The notes: generated by a model from the sequence alone, not told the origin. A stretch of DNA of 64,000 nt from Kribbella sp. NBC_01245 (GCF_036226525.1 NZ_CP108487.1:5332001-5396000); one strand, 5' to 3'; numbered from the stretch's first letter, positions 49,117 through 57,963 are shown. Made by a program: numbers and translations.

Positions 49117-49275
49117 ACGCGTCCACTCGCGGCAGGGGTTTCCACAGGCACCGGTCACACGCGTCCACTCGCGGCAGGGGATTCCGAAGGCTCTGGTCAC
49201 ACGCGTCCACTCGCGGCGGGGGGTTCCACAGGCACCGGTTACACGCGTCCACTCGTGGCAGGGGGTTTCCACACC
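49117..49275. repeat. 42-bp tandem units (four copies)
   Basis: ACGCGTCCACTCGCGGCAGG starts at 49117, 49159, 49201 and 49243, exactly 42 bases apart; the rest of the unit reads GGTTTCCACAGGCACCGGT with CAC at the end. The fourth is cut short. Inverted half-units flank the array at 49101-49113 and 49277-49292. Confidence 0.9.
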
Positions 49276-49454
49276 CTTCCGCGAGTGGGCGCGTCTGATC
49301 GTCTGTGGGGTTGAGGGAGGCGTGGGGTGGCGGATGGTGGAGTAGTGTGGAATGTGTAGTAGCGTGGGTGGCAGAGCACCGCCGGGCTGGGGAACGACTG
49401 AGGGGTTCGCCTCCGGGCCGGCGGTGCGATGACGCTAAGGGTGGAGGAGGGGCG

Positions 49455-49781
49455 ATGGATCCGAGTCAGCTGTTGAAGGGCGTGCTCGATCTGGCTGTGC
49501 TCGCGGTGCTGCGGGAGGCCGATGGTTATGGGTACGACGTGCTGCGGCGGCTTCGGCAGGCCGGGCTGGAGGATGTCGCGGATGCCTCGGTCTATGGCAC
49601 GTTGCGGCGGCTGTTCGCGGCGGGGGCGCTGACCACCTACGTGATGCCGAGCGAAGAGGGCCCGCACCGGAAGTACTACAGGCTCAACAAGACGGGTCAT
49701 GAGTTGCTGGCCCAGTCGACCAAGACCTGGAACAACTTCGCCGACACGATGTCGGTTCTGCTCGCGGAGGATGCGGCGTGA
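49455..49781 (+). CDS. PadR-family transcriptional regulator
   Basis: A 108-residue winged-helix protein: LKGVLDLAVLAVLREADGYG at the start, YGTLRRLFAAGALTTYVMPS for the recognition helix and wing, and EGPHRKYYRLNKTGHELLAQ, the PadR signature. ATG 49455 is preceded by GGAGGAGGGGC. The stop overlaps the next gene (GTGA). PadR regulators commonly act on the HAAS membrane protein beside them. Confidence 0.9.
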   Translation: MDPSQLLKGVLDLAVLAVLREADGYGYDVLRRLRQAGLEDVADASVYGTLRRLFAAGALTTYVMPSEEGPHRKYYRLNKTGHELLAQSTKTWNNFADTMSVLLAEDAA

Positions 49782-50995
49782 ACAGCACCATCACCGGTCC
49801 AGTGGCGGTCTACCTCGCACAGGTGCGCGCCGAGCTGAACGATCTGCCCGCCGGCGAGCTGGAGGACGTGCTCGACGACGTGACCAGTCATCTCAACGAG
49901 GTGGCCGGCGAGTTCGAGGGCGGTCCGACCCGGGCCGGGCTGGAGGAGCGCCTCGGCAGCCCCGCGCAGTATGCCGCCGAGTTGCGGACGGCCGCGGGCT
50001 ATCCGCCCCGCGGCGAGGTGCCGCCGGCGTACTCGCATGAGGGCCGGGCCGCCTTCCGCTGGGGCGTCGTCGCGCTCGGCGTCGCGTTCTTCTTCGGCCT
50101 GATCGGCATGGCCGACATGCTCAGCGCGGGATGGTTCCTCGCGGCGATGATTCTGCCGGCCATCCCGGCGCTGCTCGGCGTTCGCGCGTTGCGCGGGGCG
50201 GACCCGCGGATCGTCACGGAATACCCGACCTGGCAGCGATTCGCCGCCTGGTTCGAGCGTCGTACGGCGGAGTTGCCGGAGTCGTTCCGCCGGGACCTGG
50301 TCACCATCGGGCAGCCGGTCTGGTGGGTCGTGCGCGGTGGCGCGATCGGCGGCGGGCTGCTGGCCGTGGTCGCGCACGGCGTTGGTCCGGCGGTCCTCGT
50401 CGGGGCGATCGCCTGCGCCGTCGGCTCGGTGTGGCTCGCCCGCAAGACGCAGACCGATCGACGCCTGCTCTGGTACGTGTTGCCGCTCAACGTCGTCGCA
50501 GTGTGGCTCACGCTGTTCGCCGTGTTCAACGTGTCGGACCGCGTCTCGTACTACGACAACGGCGAGTACTACCGTGGCACCAGCTACCGCGGCAATGTCG
50601 ACGGACTCAACAACGACGGCAAGCGGATCAGCAACATCTACCTGTTCGACCAGCAGGGCAAGCCGGTCAGCGCCCGCCTGTACGACCAGGACGGCCGGCC
50701 GATCTCGCTGGAAATCGAAGACTGCAAGTCCTACGCGAGCGGCGAGATGATCCCGAGCAACGTCTTCCCGCAGCGGGTCTTCGTCGGCGAATCCCCCAAT
50801 TCGGAGAAGTGCGTCGACAGCGACAAGGCGCCCTTCGACGTACTGCCGGCGCCGGTCAACCCGACCGCGACGCCATCCGCCGGCATCCCGACCGACCCCA
50901 CCACCACCAGCCCGACGCCAACCCCGACGACCACGCCGACGTCGGGCAAAGCGAGCACCCCGACGGCCAAGCCAACACCCAAGCCCACCCGCTGA
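49778..50995 (+). CDS. HAAS-domain membrane protein coupled to PadR
   Basis: A 405-residue protein. The first 75 residues form the HAAS signalling domain (VYLAQVRAELNDLPAGELED, GLEERLGSPAQYAAELR). Five or six membrane helices lie at 90-250, then an extracytoplasmic region with YYDNGEYYRGTSYRGN, EIEDCKSYASG and a second Cys (NSEKCVDSD). The last 55 residues are a Pro/Thr tail (TPTPTTTPTSGKASTPT). HAAS proteins are frequent partners of PadR. The GTG start lies inside the padR stop, so translation is coupled. Confidence 0.82.
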   Translation: MNSTITGPVAVYLAQVRAELNDLPAGELEDVLDDVTSHLNEVAGEFEGGPTRAGLEERLGSPAQYAAELRTAAGYPPRGEVPPAYSHEGRAAFRWGVVALGVAFFFGLIGMADMLSAGWFLAAMILPAIPALLGVRALRGADPRIVTEYPTWQRFAAWFERRTAELPESFRRDLVTIGQPVWWVVRGGAIGGGLLAVVAHGVGPAVLVGAIACAVGSVWLARKTQTDRRLLWYVLPLNVVAVWLTLFAVFNVSDRVSYYDNGEYYRGTSYRGNVDGLNNDGKRISNIYLFDQQGKPVSARLYDQDGRPISLEIEDCKSYASGEMIPSNVFPQRVFVGESPNSEKCVDSDKAPFDVLPAPVNPTATPSAGIPTDPTTTSPTPTPTTTPTSGKASTPTAKPTPKPTR

Positions 50996-51010
50996 CGAAG
51001 GCGGCCGGCG

Positions 51011-51769
51011 TCAGCCCGCGTTGGCCGCCGCCACCGGGCGATAGCTGAAGCCGAGCTGGTGGTAGAGCCGGATGGCGGTCGCATTCGCCCCGTCCACCAT
51101 CAGCCCGGCCCGGCCGTGGGCCTTGACGAGTTCGGCCGCCGCGAAAGCGCACACCTGCCGCGACAACCCGCGCCCGCGAGCCTCCGGCGCCGTCGCCACT
51201 CCGGCGATGAACCCGAGGTCAGGCGCACTCCACGCGTCCGCGGCAACACTCACCAACCGACCGTCGAGCCCAGTCACCCCAGCCCAACGCCGTACGCCGC
51301 TCAATCCCGGCCAGGCGTACGACCCGGGCGCTGCCGCAGTGAGCAGCTCTTCCACCCCGGCGTCACTCTCCAGCCAAGAAGTCTCGAGCGAAGACGAAGA
51401 CCCGGCCGGCGTAGTCGTATCCATCCAGCCGAACGTCGCGCGAAGGACAAGCGGCTCCACCCGGTCGACCAGTTCGCGGATCACGGCCTCGTCCCCGAAC
51501 GGCCGGTACGCCGTACCAACCTCACGCAGGACCTCCGACACCAGCGGCGCGAGCTGTTCCATCGGCCCATGTACGACGATCCGGTCGTGCCGCGAAAGGT
51601 CAGGCGCGAGCACAGCGACCGCGTCCCCCAACCGCCAAGCGCGTTCGGGCCGGCCAGCCCGCAGACCTTGTCCCGCCCAGACGATCAGCGCGTCGCCAGA
51701 GCAGACCCGCGCCAACTCGACGGCATCCCGAATCGGCACCACCCGACCGGCGGTCACCCCCGCGGTCAA
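51011..51769 (-). CDS. GNAT-family N-acetyltransferase (downstream)
   Basis: A 252-residue protein. The C-terminal domain has the acetyl-CoA motif FIAGVATAPEARGRGLSRQ and the final NATAIRLYHQLGFSYRPV, as in the FR47/GNAT group. The first half is a degenerate GNAT-like domain. TTG start overlaps the previous stop (TTGA), so it is coupled with the other GNAT. Substrate unknown. Confidence 0.82.
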   Translation of the reverse strand: MTAGVTAGRVVPIRDAVELARVCSGDALIVWAGQGLRAGRPERAWRLGDAVAVLAPDLSRHDRIVVHGPMEQLAPLVSEVLREVGTAYRPFGDEAVIRELVDRVEPLVLRATFGWMDTTTPAGSSSSLETSWLESDAGVEELLTAAAPGSYAWPGLSGVRRWAGVTGLDGRLVSVAADAWSAPDLGFIAGVATAPEARGRGLSRQVCAFAAAELVKAHGRAGLMVDGANATAIRLYHQLGFSYRPVAAANAG

Positions 51770-52242
51770 AGCGCCAGCACCATCGTGTCCGAACCGCCGT
51801 TCCGGCCGACGACCTCGAACCCGACCGAGCGATAAAGCCCAGCGGCGAAGTTCTCCGGCTCAACGCTAAGGCTGAGCCGCTCATACCCGGCTAGACGCGC
51901 GGCCGTGATGACCTCGCCCAGCAATGCCCGCCCAACGCCTTGCCCACGGAATTCGGCCACCACCCCAAGGCTCAACTCCGGTACGTCGTCCGCGACATAC
52001 CCATAGCCGGGCCGACTGGACGGCATCAACCGGGCCCAGACGGCACCAGCCCGGCGGCCGTCGACCGCCGCGATCACGCCGAATTCGCCCGCCCGCGGCC
52101 AACCGTCGATGTAGCGCCAGGCGTTGTCGTTCAGCGCCAGCTGGTCGGTGGTGAACCGCTCGACCCCGCCCCAGTTGTAGGCCTCGAGCAGCATGTCGAT
52201 GAGGTGCGGGAGATCCCCCGGCACCGCTGGTCTGAACCGCAT
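51766..52242 (-). CDS. GNAT-family N-acetyltransferase (upstream)
   Basis: A 158-residue single-domain acetyltransferase: FRPAVPGDLPHLIDMLLEAY at the start, ELSLGVVAEFRGQGVGRALL as motif A, and NFAAGLYRSVGFEVVGRNG at the end. All core residues are in place. The pair with the overlapping downstream gene may act on related substrates, such as amines or aminoglycoside-like compounds; nothing here defines them. Confidence 0.87.
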   Translation of the reverse strand: MRFRPAVPGDLPHLIDMLLEAYNWGGVERFTTDQLALNDNAWRYIDGWPRAGEFGVIAAVDGRRAGAVWARLMPSSRPGYGYVADDVPELSLGVVAEFRGQGVGRALLGEVITAARLAGYERLSLSVEPENFAAGLYRSVGFEVVGRNGGSDTMVLAL

Positions 52243-52423
52243 GACCTGATCATCACCCGAGCCACGCGTGAGACTCCACCCGATATCTCAGTCGGCGGCA
52301 GTCCGCGACTCGTCCACTCGTCGCCTCGATCTTGCAGCCGGACCGGTACCGCTTGTGCTCGAGGGCTTACGCATCGTGTTGCACGGCGGTAGGTTCGAAG
52401 GAACGGCAGCAGAGGGGGCCTCA

Positions 52424-53311
52424 ATGATGCGCCGAGCCAGAGGGTGGTTCGCTGCGGCGATGGCAGCGGTTCTGTTGGTCATGGTGGTGCCGACCGCGGC
52501 GGAGGCCTATCCGCAGCCGGGCGGCCGCATCCTGTACCTGGAGTTCGAGGGTTCGACGGGCGGGTTCGGCGCTCTGAAGAGCGTTCAGCCGAGTGGGCAG
52601 GGCGGCCAGGACTTCGGCCGGCAGCTGCCTTGGTATTCCTGGCCGGACTACTCGCCTGATGGCACGCAGATTGCCTACGCCGATGGTGAGTTCAGTATCC
52701 GTGCGATGGCCGCCGACGGTAGCAACGACCGCCTGCTCACCCAGTCGGGATCGGCGCCGGCGTTTCCGCGCTGGTCGCCCGACGGGCAGTGGGTCGCTTT
52801 CGAGTCCGGCGGTGACATCTGGTCGGTGCACCGTGATGGGTCGGCCTCCGGCGTGATGAACCTCACCGGGGCACACGACAGCAATGAACTCGTCCCGGCG
52901 TGGGCGCCAAACGGCCAGTCCTTCGCCGCCGCGACCTTGAACGACATTCGCATCTACAGTGCGGATGGCGCGCAGCTGCTCAAGGTCATCCCGCTTCCGG
53001 GCGCATATCGGCTGGACTGGAGCCCGAAGCGTGGACTGATCGCGGTCGAGGCGCTGGGCGATCTGTGGCTGGTCAAGGTTTCGTCCGGCGCAGTACAAAG
53101 GCTCACCAACAGCCCCGACGTTCAGGAGATCAGCCCGACCTGGTCGCCGGACGGCCGCTGGATGGCCTTCGGTAAGGGTCCCGGTGCGCATGACCCGGAT
53201 CTGCCCGGTCTCACCACAGACCCGGTGATCTGGCTGATCGACCGCGAAGGCGGCGACCAGCAGTCCACCGGAGTACCCGGCGTCCCGAGCAGCTGGCGCT
53301 CGGCGCCATGA
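52424..53311 (+). CDS. Secreted TolB/PD40 beta-propeller protein
   Basis: A 295-residue exported protein: a signal peptide (RRARGWFAAAMAAVLLVMVV, cleavage near AEA) and then PD40 beta-propeller blades (SWPDYSPDGTQIAYA, FPRWSPDGQWVAFES, PTWSPDGRWMAFG). Four to five blades are visible, fewer than the six or seven of complete TolB propellers. It may bind another exported protein or ligand. ATG 52424 is preferred (GAGGGGGCCTCA before it), with ATG 52427 next. Confidence 0.82.
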   Translation: MMRRARGWFAAAMAAVLLVMVVPTAAEAYPQPGGRILYLEFEGSTGGFGALKSVQPSGQGGQDFGRQLPWYSWPDYSPDGTQIAYADGEFSIRAMAADGSNDRLLTQSGSAPAFPRWSPDGQWVAFESGGDIWSVHRDGSASGVMNLTGAHDSNELVPAWAPNGQSFAAATLNDIRIYSADGAQLLKVIPLPGAYRLDWSPKRGLIAVEALGDLWLVKVSSGAVQRLTNSPDVQEISPTWSPDGRWMAFGKGPGAHDPDLPGLTTDPVIWLIDREGGDQQSTGVPGVPSSWRSAP

Positions 53312-53358
53312 CCCCCGCTCACCGCTCAGGCGTGAACATCTCCTGGGAGTAGCAGCGT

Positions 53359-54348
53359 TCAGTCGGTGGCGCGTTGCAGCGCGTACGGCGCGAGGTGGGC
53401 ATAGCCGCGCACGTGCACTCGGCGGAGGCGGCGCAGCCGGTACGACGGATGGCCATCGAGCGCGGCGGCCATTTCGCGGTCGACCAGGACCCGACCGGGT
53501 TTGGCCTCGGAGGTCAATCGGGAGGCCAGGTTGACCACCTCGCCGTACACGTCGCCCAGGCGGATCAGGATCGACCCGTACGCCATACCGATCCGCAGCT
53601 CGGGCATGTCCTCGAGCTCGGAGATCCGGTCCTGCAGGGCCAGCGCGACCGCCGCGCCTTCGGCCGGGTGGTCCGCCGCGAACAGCACCTCGTCCCCTAT
53701 CGACTTGATCACGCGGCCGCCGTGCAGCGCGACGACGTCCGCGGCGAGGCCCTCGAAGCGCTCGATCAACTGGCCCAGTTCGACCTCGGACAGCCGCCGG
53801 GTCAACCGGGTGTAGCTGACGATGTCCGCGAAGCCGATCACCCGCACGCCCCTCGCGAGTTCGTCGGACCCGGCGACCAAACGCCCGGCCGCGGCGGCGA
53901 GATGGCGGCGCCAGACGTACGTCTGCAGCCGTTCCATCGCGGGCAGTAGCAACGAGGCGACCTCGATCGCCTCGTTCGGCGGGAGCTTCGACTCGGCCAG
54001 CAGATCGAGGAACATCGCCGACTGCCAGGAGGCCAGCCGGGACTGGGTCTGCCCCAGCTTGCGCGCGAGCGACGACTCGACCGACGGATCGATGAACCCG
54101 TCGTCTTCCAGCGCCGCGACCAACCGAAGCGCCTCGACATCGCCATCGGTGAAGGCGATCTCGTCATCCGGCACGGTGGCGAAACCGAGCGCGTGCCACA
54201 TCTGCTCGGCTCGTTCGATCGAGATACCGGCGCGATCGGAGACCTCCAGCCGGGTGAACTTTCGCTCACCGCCCAGCAGGGTCTGCTCGAACTGCCGCTG
54301 CACCGAGTCGAGATCCGGGGCGGCAGACGGTTCGGGGTCAGGAACCAC
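53359..54348 (-). CDS. Class III adenylate cyclase, Rv1264-like
   Basis: A 329-residue soluble cyclase. The N-terminal 170 residues match the pH-sensing regulatory domain of M. tuberculosis Rv1264 (RKFTRLEVSDRAGISIERAE, SLLLPAMERLQTYVWRRHLA). The catalytic domain has GFADIVSYTRLTRRLSEVEL with the first metal Asp, IKSIGDEVLFAAD with the second, and VVNLASRLTSEAKPGRVLV. It would make cAMP. Its start overlaps by 11 bases the end of the cNMP-binding gene, making one unit. Confidence 0.9.
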   Translation of the reverse strand: MVPDPEPSAAPDLDSVQRQFEQTLLGGERKFTRLEVSDRAGISIERAEQMWHALGFATVPDDEIAFTDGDVEALRLVAALEDDGFIDPSVESSLARKLGQTQSRLASWQSAMFLDLLAESKLPPNEAIEVASLLLPAMERLQTYVWRRHLAAAAGRLVAGSDELARGVRVIGFADIVSYTRLTRRLSEVELGQLIERFEGLAADVVALHGGRVIKSIGDEVLFAADHPAEGAAVALALQDRISELEDMPELRIGMAYGSILIRLGDVYGEVVNLASRLTSEAKPGRVLVDREMAAALDGHPSYRLRRLRRVHVRGYAHLAPYALQRATD

Positions 54349-54736
54349 CGCGCCGCTCGGCGATCGTGGTGTCGATGGCTCGTTTGAACTCGGGCAGCCG
54401 GTGGATCAGGTCGTCGAACTTCTCCCGGGTGAAGTGCAGCAGCATCAGCCGGCTCTTCGCCGTGACCGTTGCCGTGCGCAACCGGTTCTGCCGGAGCGCG
54501 ACCTCGCCGGCGATCTCGCCCGGGCCGAGCTCGGCGATCTCCTCACCCTTGACCCGGACCGCCGCCGTACCGTTCAGAATCAGGTACGCCGCGTCGGGCG
54601 GGGTCTGTTCCAGGATCAGGGACCAGCCTGCCGGCACCGAGACCTCTTCACCGGCCCGGAAGATCTCCTTGATCTCCCGGCCGGACAGGTCGGCGAACAA
54701 CGGCAGATCCCGCGGGGAAGTCCTACCCAGTGCCAC
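54338..54736 (-). CDS. Cyclic nucleotide-binding domain protein
   Basis: A 132-residue protein that is nearly all a cNMP-binding domain. The phosphate-binding cassette reads ELGPGEIAGEVALRQNRLRT followed by ATVTA; the Glu and Arg that hold the ribose and phosphate are present. No output domain (HTH or kinase) is fused. Co-translation with the adenylate cyclase implies it senses the cyclase's own product, perhaps as a feedback subunit. Its start lies 100 bases from the convergent SDR region. Confidence 0.86.
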   Translation of the reverse strand: MALGRTSPRDLPLFADLSGREIKEIFRAGEEVSVPAGWSLILEQTPPDAAYLILNGTAAVRVKGEEIAELGPGEIAGEVALRQNRLRTATVTAKSRLMLLHFTREKFDDLIHRLPEFKRAIDTTIAERRGGS

Positions 54737-54835
54737 AGCGATCCTCCGAGCCCGCCGGGCATCTGACCCGGCGACTAGCTGGTAAACCCGTCAGTAACTC
54801 TAACCGCCAGCCCTGCCGAAGGTCACCTAGTGGGC

Positions 54836-55669
54836 CTATCTGGGCGCACCGGTCGCCCGGCTGATGAGCCGATCGAACAGGCGATCGCTGAGCACGCGCC
54901 GCATCAGCAGCAACGGTTTGGCGCCGGCGCCGGAGGCATACCGGGTCCGCGGCCGGTTCGCCGAAACGGCCGTCCGGATCGTGTCGCCGATCACCGTCGG
55001 CGCGGATGGACGCATCAATCCAGTGCGCTCGACGGTCATCGCGGCCGCCATCGCCTCGGCCTGCGCGGCATAGGCCCCATCGCCCGAAGCCTTGGTCAGC
55101 TGCCCGGCGGCGATCCCGCCCCACTCGGTCTCGATGGCGCCCGGCTCGACCACGACCACGTCGATACCGAACGGCGCGACCTCGACCCGCACGCAGTCGC
55201 TCAGCCCTTCGAGCGCGAACTTGCTGCTGTGATACCAACCGCCGAGCGGCGTGTGGATCTTGCCGCCCATCGAGCTGACGTTGACGATCTTGCCGCTGCG
55301 CTGGGCGCGCATCGCCGGCAGCACGAGCTGCATCAGCCGGGCCGCGCCGAAGACGTTCACCTCGAACTGGGCCCGCGCCTCGTCGAGCGGCACATCCTCG
55401 ACCGCGCCGTACGACCCGTAGCCCGCATTGTTCACGAGTACGTCGATCCGGCCCGCCTCGGCGAGGATCCGGGCCACTCCGGCCTGCGCCGACGCGTCAT
55501 CGGTCACGTCCATGGCCAGCACCCGCACGCCTTGCTCCGCGAGGCCCGCCATGCGGTCGATCCGCCGGGCCGCGCCGTACACGATGAAGCCGGCTTGCCG
55601 CAGGGCGAGCGCCGTCGCTTCGCCGATTCCGGATGAGGCACCGGTGACCAGAGCTACCTTCTCGGACAT
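54836..55669 (-). CDS. Short-chain dehydrogenase/reductase
   Basis: A 277-residue NAD(P)-dependent oxidoreductase. The Rossmann glycine motif TGASSGIGEA lies at residues 9-18, NNAG near 80, catalytic Ser in VNVSSMGGK near 132, and YHSSK with Tyr and Lys near 146-150. The C-terminus (LLLMRRVLSDRLFDRLI) is typical of the retinol-dehydrogenase-like group. Divergent from TetR, with starts 79 bases apart; induction through that regulator is expected. Confidence 0.9.
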   Translation of the reverse strand: MSEKVALVTGASSGIGEATALALRQAGFIVYGAARRIDRMAGLAEQGVRVLAMDVTDDASAQAGVARILAEAGRIDVLVNNAGYGSYGAVEDVPLDEARAQFEVNVFGAARLMQLVLPAMRAQRSGKIVNVSSMGGKIHTPLGGWYHSSKFALEGLSDCVRVEVAPFGIDVVVVEPGAIETEWGGIAAGQLTKASGDGAYAAQAEAMAAAMTVERTGLMRPSAPTVIGDTIRTAVSANRPRTRYASGAGAKPLLLMRRVLSDRLFDRLISRATGAPR

Positions 55670-55689
55670 GACTCTCCTTCGGGACTAAT

Positions 55690-55728
55690 ATGAACCATCA
55701 CTCACGTTTATCATGAACTATGCTTCAC
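55690..55728. promoter_or_regulatory. Direct repeat operator candidate in SDR-TetR gap
   Basis: ATGAACCATCACTCAC and ATGAACTATGCTTCAC (12 of 16 identical) lie 23 bases apart in the same orientation in the 79-base divergent gap. The spacing of about two helical turns suits a dimeric regulator such as the TetR encoded beside it. Confidence 0.6.
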
Positions 55729-55748
55729 CTTGAATCAAGGGAGGGCAT

Positions 55749-56324
55749 ATGAGCGAGGCACGTCCGTTGCGTGCGGATGCGGCGCGCAACCGGGAGAAGA
55801 TCCTCGCGGCCGCCCGGCAGCAGATCACCCAGAGCGGTCCCGAGGTGACGATGGACGCGATCGCCGAGGCCGCGGCCGTCGCGGTCGGCACGCTCTATCG
55901 GCACTTCCCGACCAAGACCGACCTGGTCGGCGCGATCCTGACCGAGCACCTGGAGCAGTTGGCCAACGACATCGAGGCGGTCGCCGATCGCGCCTCCGCG
56001 GCGACTCGGGATGCCCCGGCGATCGAGGAGATCCAGGCCCTCATAGTGCGCACGCTCGACCTCTCCGCCCGAGATCGGGCCGTGAAGGCGGCCGCGCAGG
56101 GCTTGGGCGCCGCCGGCTTCGGGGAGGCCCAGATCGAGCGGGCGACCAAGGCGCTCGAGCGACTGATCGCCCTCGCGAAGGCGGAAGGAACTCTCAATCC
56201 GGACGTCACGGTCGCCGATTTCGCCCTGATCCTGGCGACGGCGCCACTCGAGCAACCGCCTGAAGTCCGCGAGCGTTGGCTCACTCTCGTGCTGCCCGGT
56301 CTGCGCGTGGATCCCCGCCCGTAG
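55749..56324 (+). CDS. TetR-family transcriptional regulator
   Basis: A 191-residue TetR protein. The HTH is RNREKILAAARQQITQSGPE through MDAIAEAAAVAVGTLYRHFP. The ligand domain is of the TetR_C type. It is divergent from the SDR gene and probably represses it and itself through the repeats at 55690-55728. AAGGGAGGGCAT precedes ATG. Confidence 0.9.
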   Translation: MSEARPLRADAARNREKILAAARQQITQSGPEVTMDAIAEAAAVAVGTLYRHFPTKTDLVGAILTEHLEQLANDIEAVADRASAATRDAPAIEEIQALIVRTLDLSARDRAVKAAAQGLGAAGFGEAQIERATKALERLIALAKAEGTLNPDVTVADFALILATAPLEQPPEVRERWLTLVLPGLRVDPRP

Positions 56325-56431
56325 TCGCGTTCCCCTGTCGCGCGACTGTCGGGCGAGGCGTTGACCGGTTGACCACGGCTCGGTACGGTCGATGGGAAAT
56401 CGATTTCTCGCACCGCCACCGGGAGACTCGT

Positions 56432-57961
56432 ATGCGTCAGCTCTTACTCCTGCCCCTGCTCGCCGCCGCCCTGATCACCCCAGCCTCAGCTGTAGCTCAA
56501 ACGACTGGACCGACGGGGGTGGTGCCGACGCCGGCGACGCGCGTTGGCAAGCTGACAGGGCCGGGTTCGATCAACGCCACCGACACGAGGTGGGAGCTCA
56601 AGGCGACCGACCTCGGCATCCTCTGGGACAACGGGTCCGGCCGGATCCTGTCGGCGTTCGGTGACACCTATGGCAACGGCTGGACCGGTCCCGGCGCCGG
56701 TACGGGCGATCCGGCCACGCTCGACTGGCGCTGCAACACGCTGTTGCGCAGCGGCGATCGGAACCTCGCGGACGGCATCACGTTCGACAGCGCGGCAGAG
56801 GATCGCCCCGGACACGCGAAGCAGATCCTCGGCTGCAAGAAGGTCGACCGCGACGAGCACACGGTCATCCCCACCGCGGGCATCGCCGTCGGCAACCGGC
56901 AATACCTGCACTACATGTCGGTCAACCACTGGGGCCCGGCCGGGACGTGGTTCACGAACCATTCGGGCATCGCGTATTCCGACGACGACGGTCAGACCTG
57001 GACCAAGTCGACCACCGCCGTCTGGCCGAACACTTCCGCCTGGAACAACAAGTTCCAGATGAACGCCTTCGTCCGCCAAGGCTCGTACGTCTATCTCGTC
57101 GGTACGCCGAACGGCCGGTACGGCAATGCGCACCTGGCCCGCGTCCCGGCCGCGCAGGTGCTGACGAAGAGCGCCTACCGCTATTGGAACGGCCGGACGT
57201 GGTCCAGCCGCGAGGCCGACGTCGTACCGATCGCCATCGGGCCGATCAGCGAGGTCTCCGTGCAATGGAACGAGCACCTCGGCCGCTGGCTGATGATGTA
57301 CCTGGACGAGCAGCGCGCGGCCGTCGTACTGCGTTCCGCCTCAGACCTCACCCGGCCCTGGAGCGGCGAGCAAGTGGTTGCCAAGGGCACCGACTTCCCG
57401 GCGCTCTACGGCACGTACATGCACCCTTGGTCGTCCGGCCCGGACCTCTATTTCACGATGTCCCAGTGGGACCCGTACAACGTGTTCCTGATGCACACTC
57501 GCCTATCCAGCGATGGCCAGAACACCAACCTGGTAAGCGATCCTGGCTTTGAAGGCCAGCCTGGTACGACGGTGTCGGCGCCGTGGCAGCTCAACGGCCG
57601 CGGCGGCATCGACCAGAACATCGGTCAAGCGCACAGCGGTGCGAACAACAGCTTCGTCCGCGAGTCCAACGGCTGGCACCAGATCCAGCAGAACGTCGCC
57701 GTACGACCACACCACCGGTATCGCCTGAGCGCCTGGATCCGGACGTCCGACCCGACCACCAAGGGCGTCCTCGGCGTACGAACTCCACAGGGCAAAGTCC
57801 TCGCACAACGTGAGACCGGCACGCTGACGGCGTACACGAAGGTCAGCGTCGAGGTCGAAGTGGGCGCGAATCCCGTGGTCCAGTTGTACGCCGGCACGTT
57901 CGGCGCGGGTCACGACGTGTGGCTCCAGCTGGACGACGTCGCACTGGAGGAGATCCGCTGA
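56432..57961 (+). CDS. Secreted DUF4185 protein with C-terminal carbohydrate-binding domain
   Basis: A 509-residue exported protein. A signal peptide (RQLLLLPLLAAALITPASAV) leads into a five-bladed beta-propeller-like DUF4185 domain (residues 35-350, SAFGDTYGNGWTGPG, GIAYSDDDGQTWTKS), and the end carries a CBM-type jelly roll (NLVSDPGFEGQPGTTVSAPW, HHRYRLSAWIR). DUF4185 proteins are thought to act on or bind polysaccharides. GGGAGACTCGT precedes ATG. It is convergent with the ThrE-like gene, with only two bases between stops. Confidence 0.82.
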   Translation: MRQLLLLPLLAAALITPASAVAQTTGPTGVVPTPATRVGKLTGPGSINATDTRWELKATDLGILWDNGSGRILSAFGDTYGNGWTGPGAGTGDPATLDWRCNTLLRSGDRNLADGITFDSAAEDRPGHAKQILGCKKVDRDEHTVIPTAGIAVGNRQYLHYMSVNHWGPAGTWFTNHSGIAYSDDDGQTWTKSTTAVWPNTSAWNNKFQMNAFVRQGSYVYLVGTPNGRYGNAHLARVPAAQVLTKSAYRYWNGRTWSSREADVVPIAIGPISEVSVQWNEHLGRWLMMYLDEQRAAVVLRSASDLTRPWSGEQVVAKGTDFPALYGTYMHPWSSGPDLYFTMSQWDPYNVFLMHTRLSSDGQNTNLVSDPGFEGQPGTTVSAPWQLNGRGGIDQNIGQAHSGANNSFVRESNGWHQIQQNVAVRPHHRYRLSAWIRTSDPTTKGVLGVRTPQGKVLAQRETGTLTAYTKVSVEVEVGANPVVQLYAGTFGAGHDVWLQLDDVALEEIR

Positions 57962-57963
57962 AG

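Noticed and set aside
48230..49314. Several long reading frames across the repeat locus on both strands
   Set aside because: They are Arg/Ser/Pro-rich and consist of translated repeat units, without ribosome sites. High GC removes stops in all frames.
48344..49454. Chromosome origin (oriC)
   Set aside because: DnaA-like hexamers are present, but dnaA, dnaN, recF, gyrB and rpmH are all absent and the sites are in repeats. It is kept only as a titration-locus idea.
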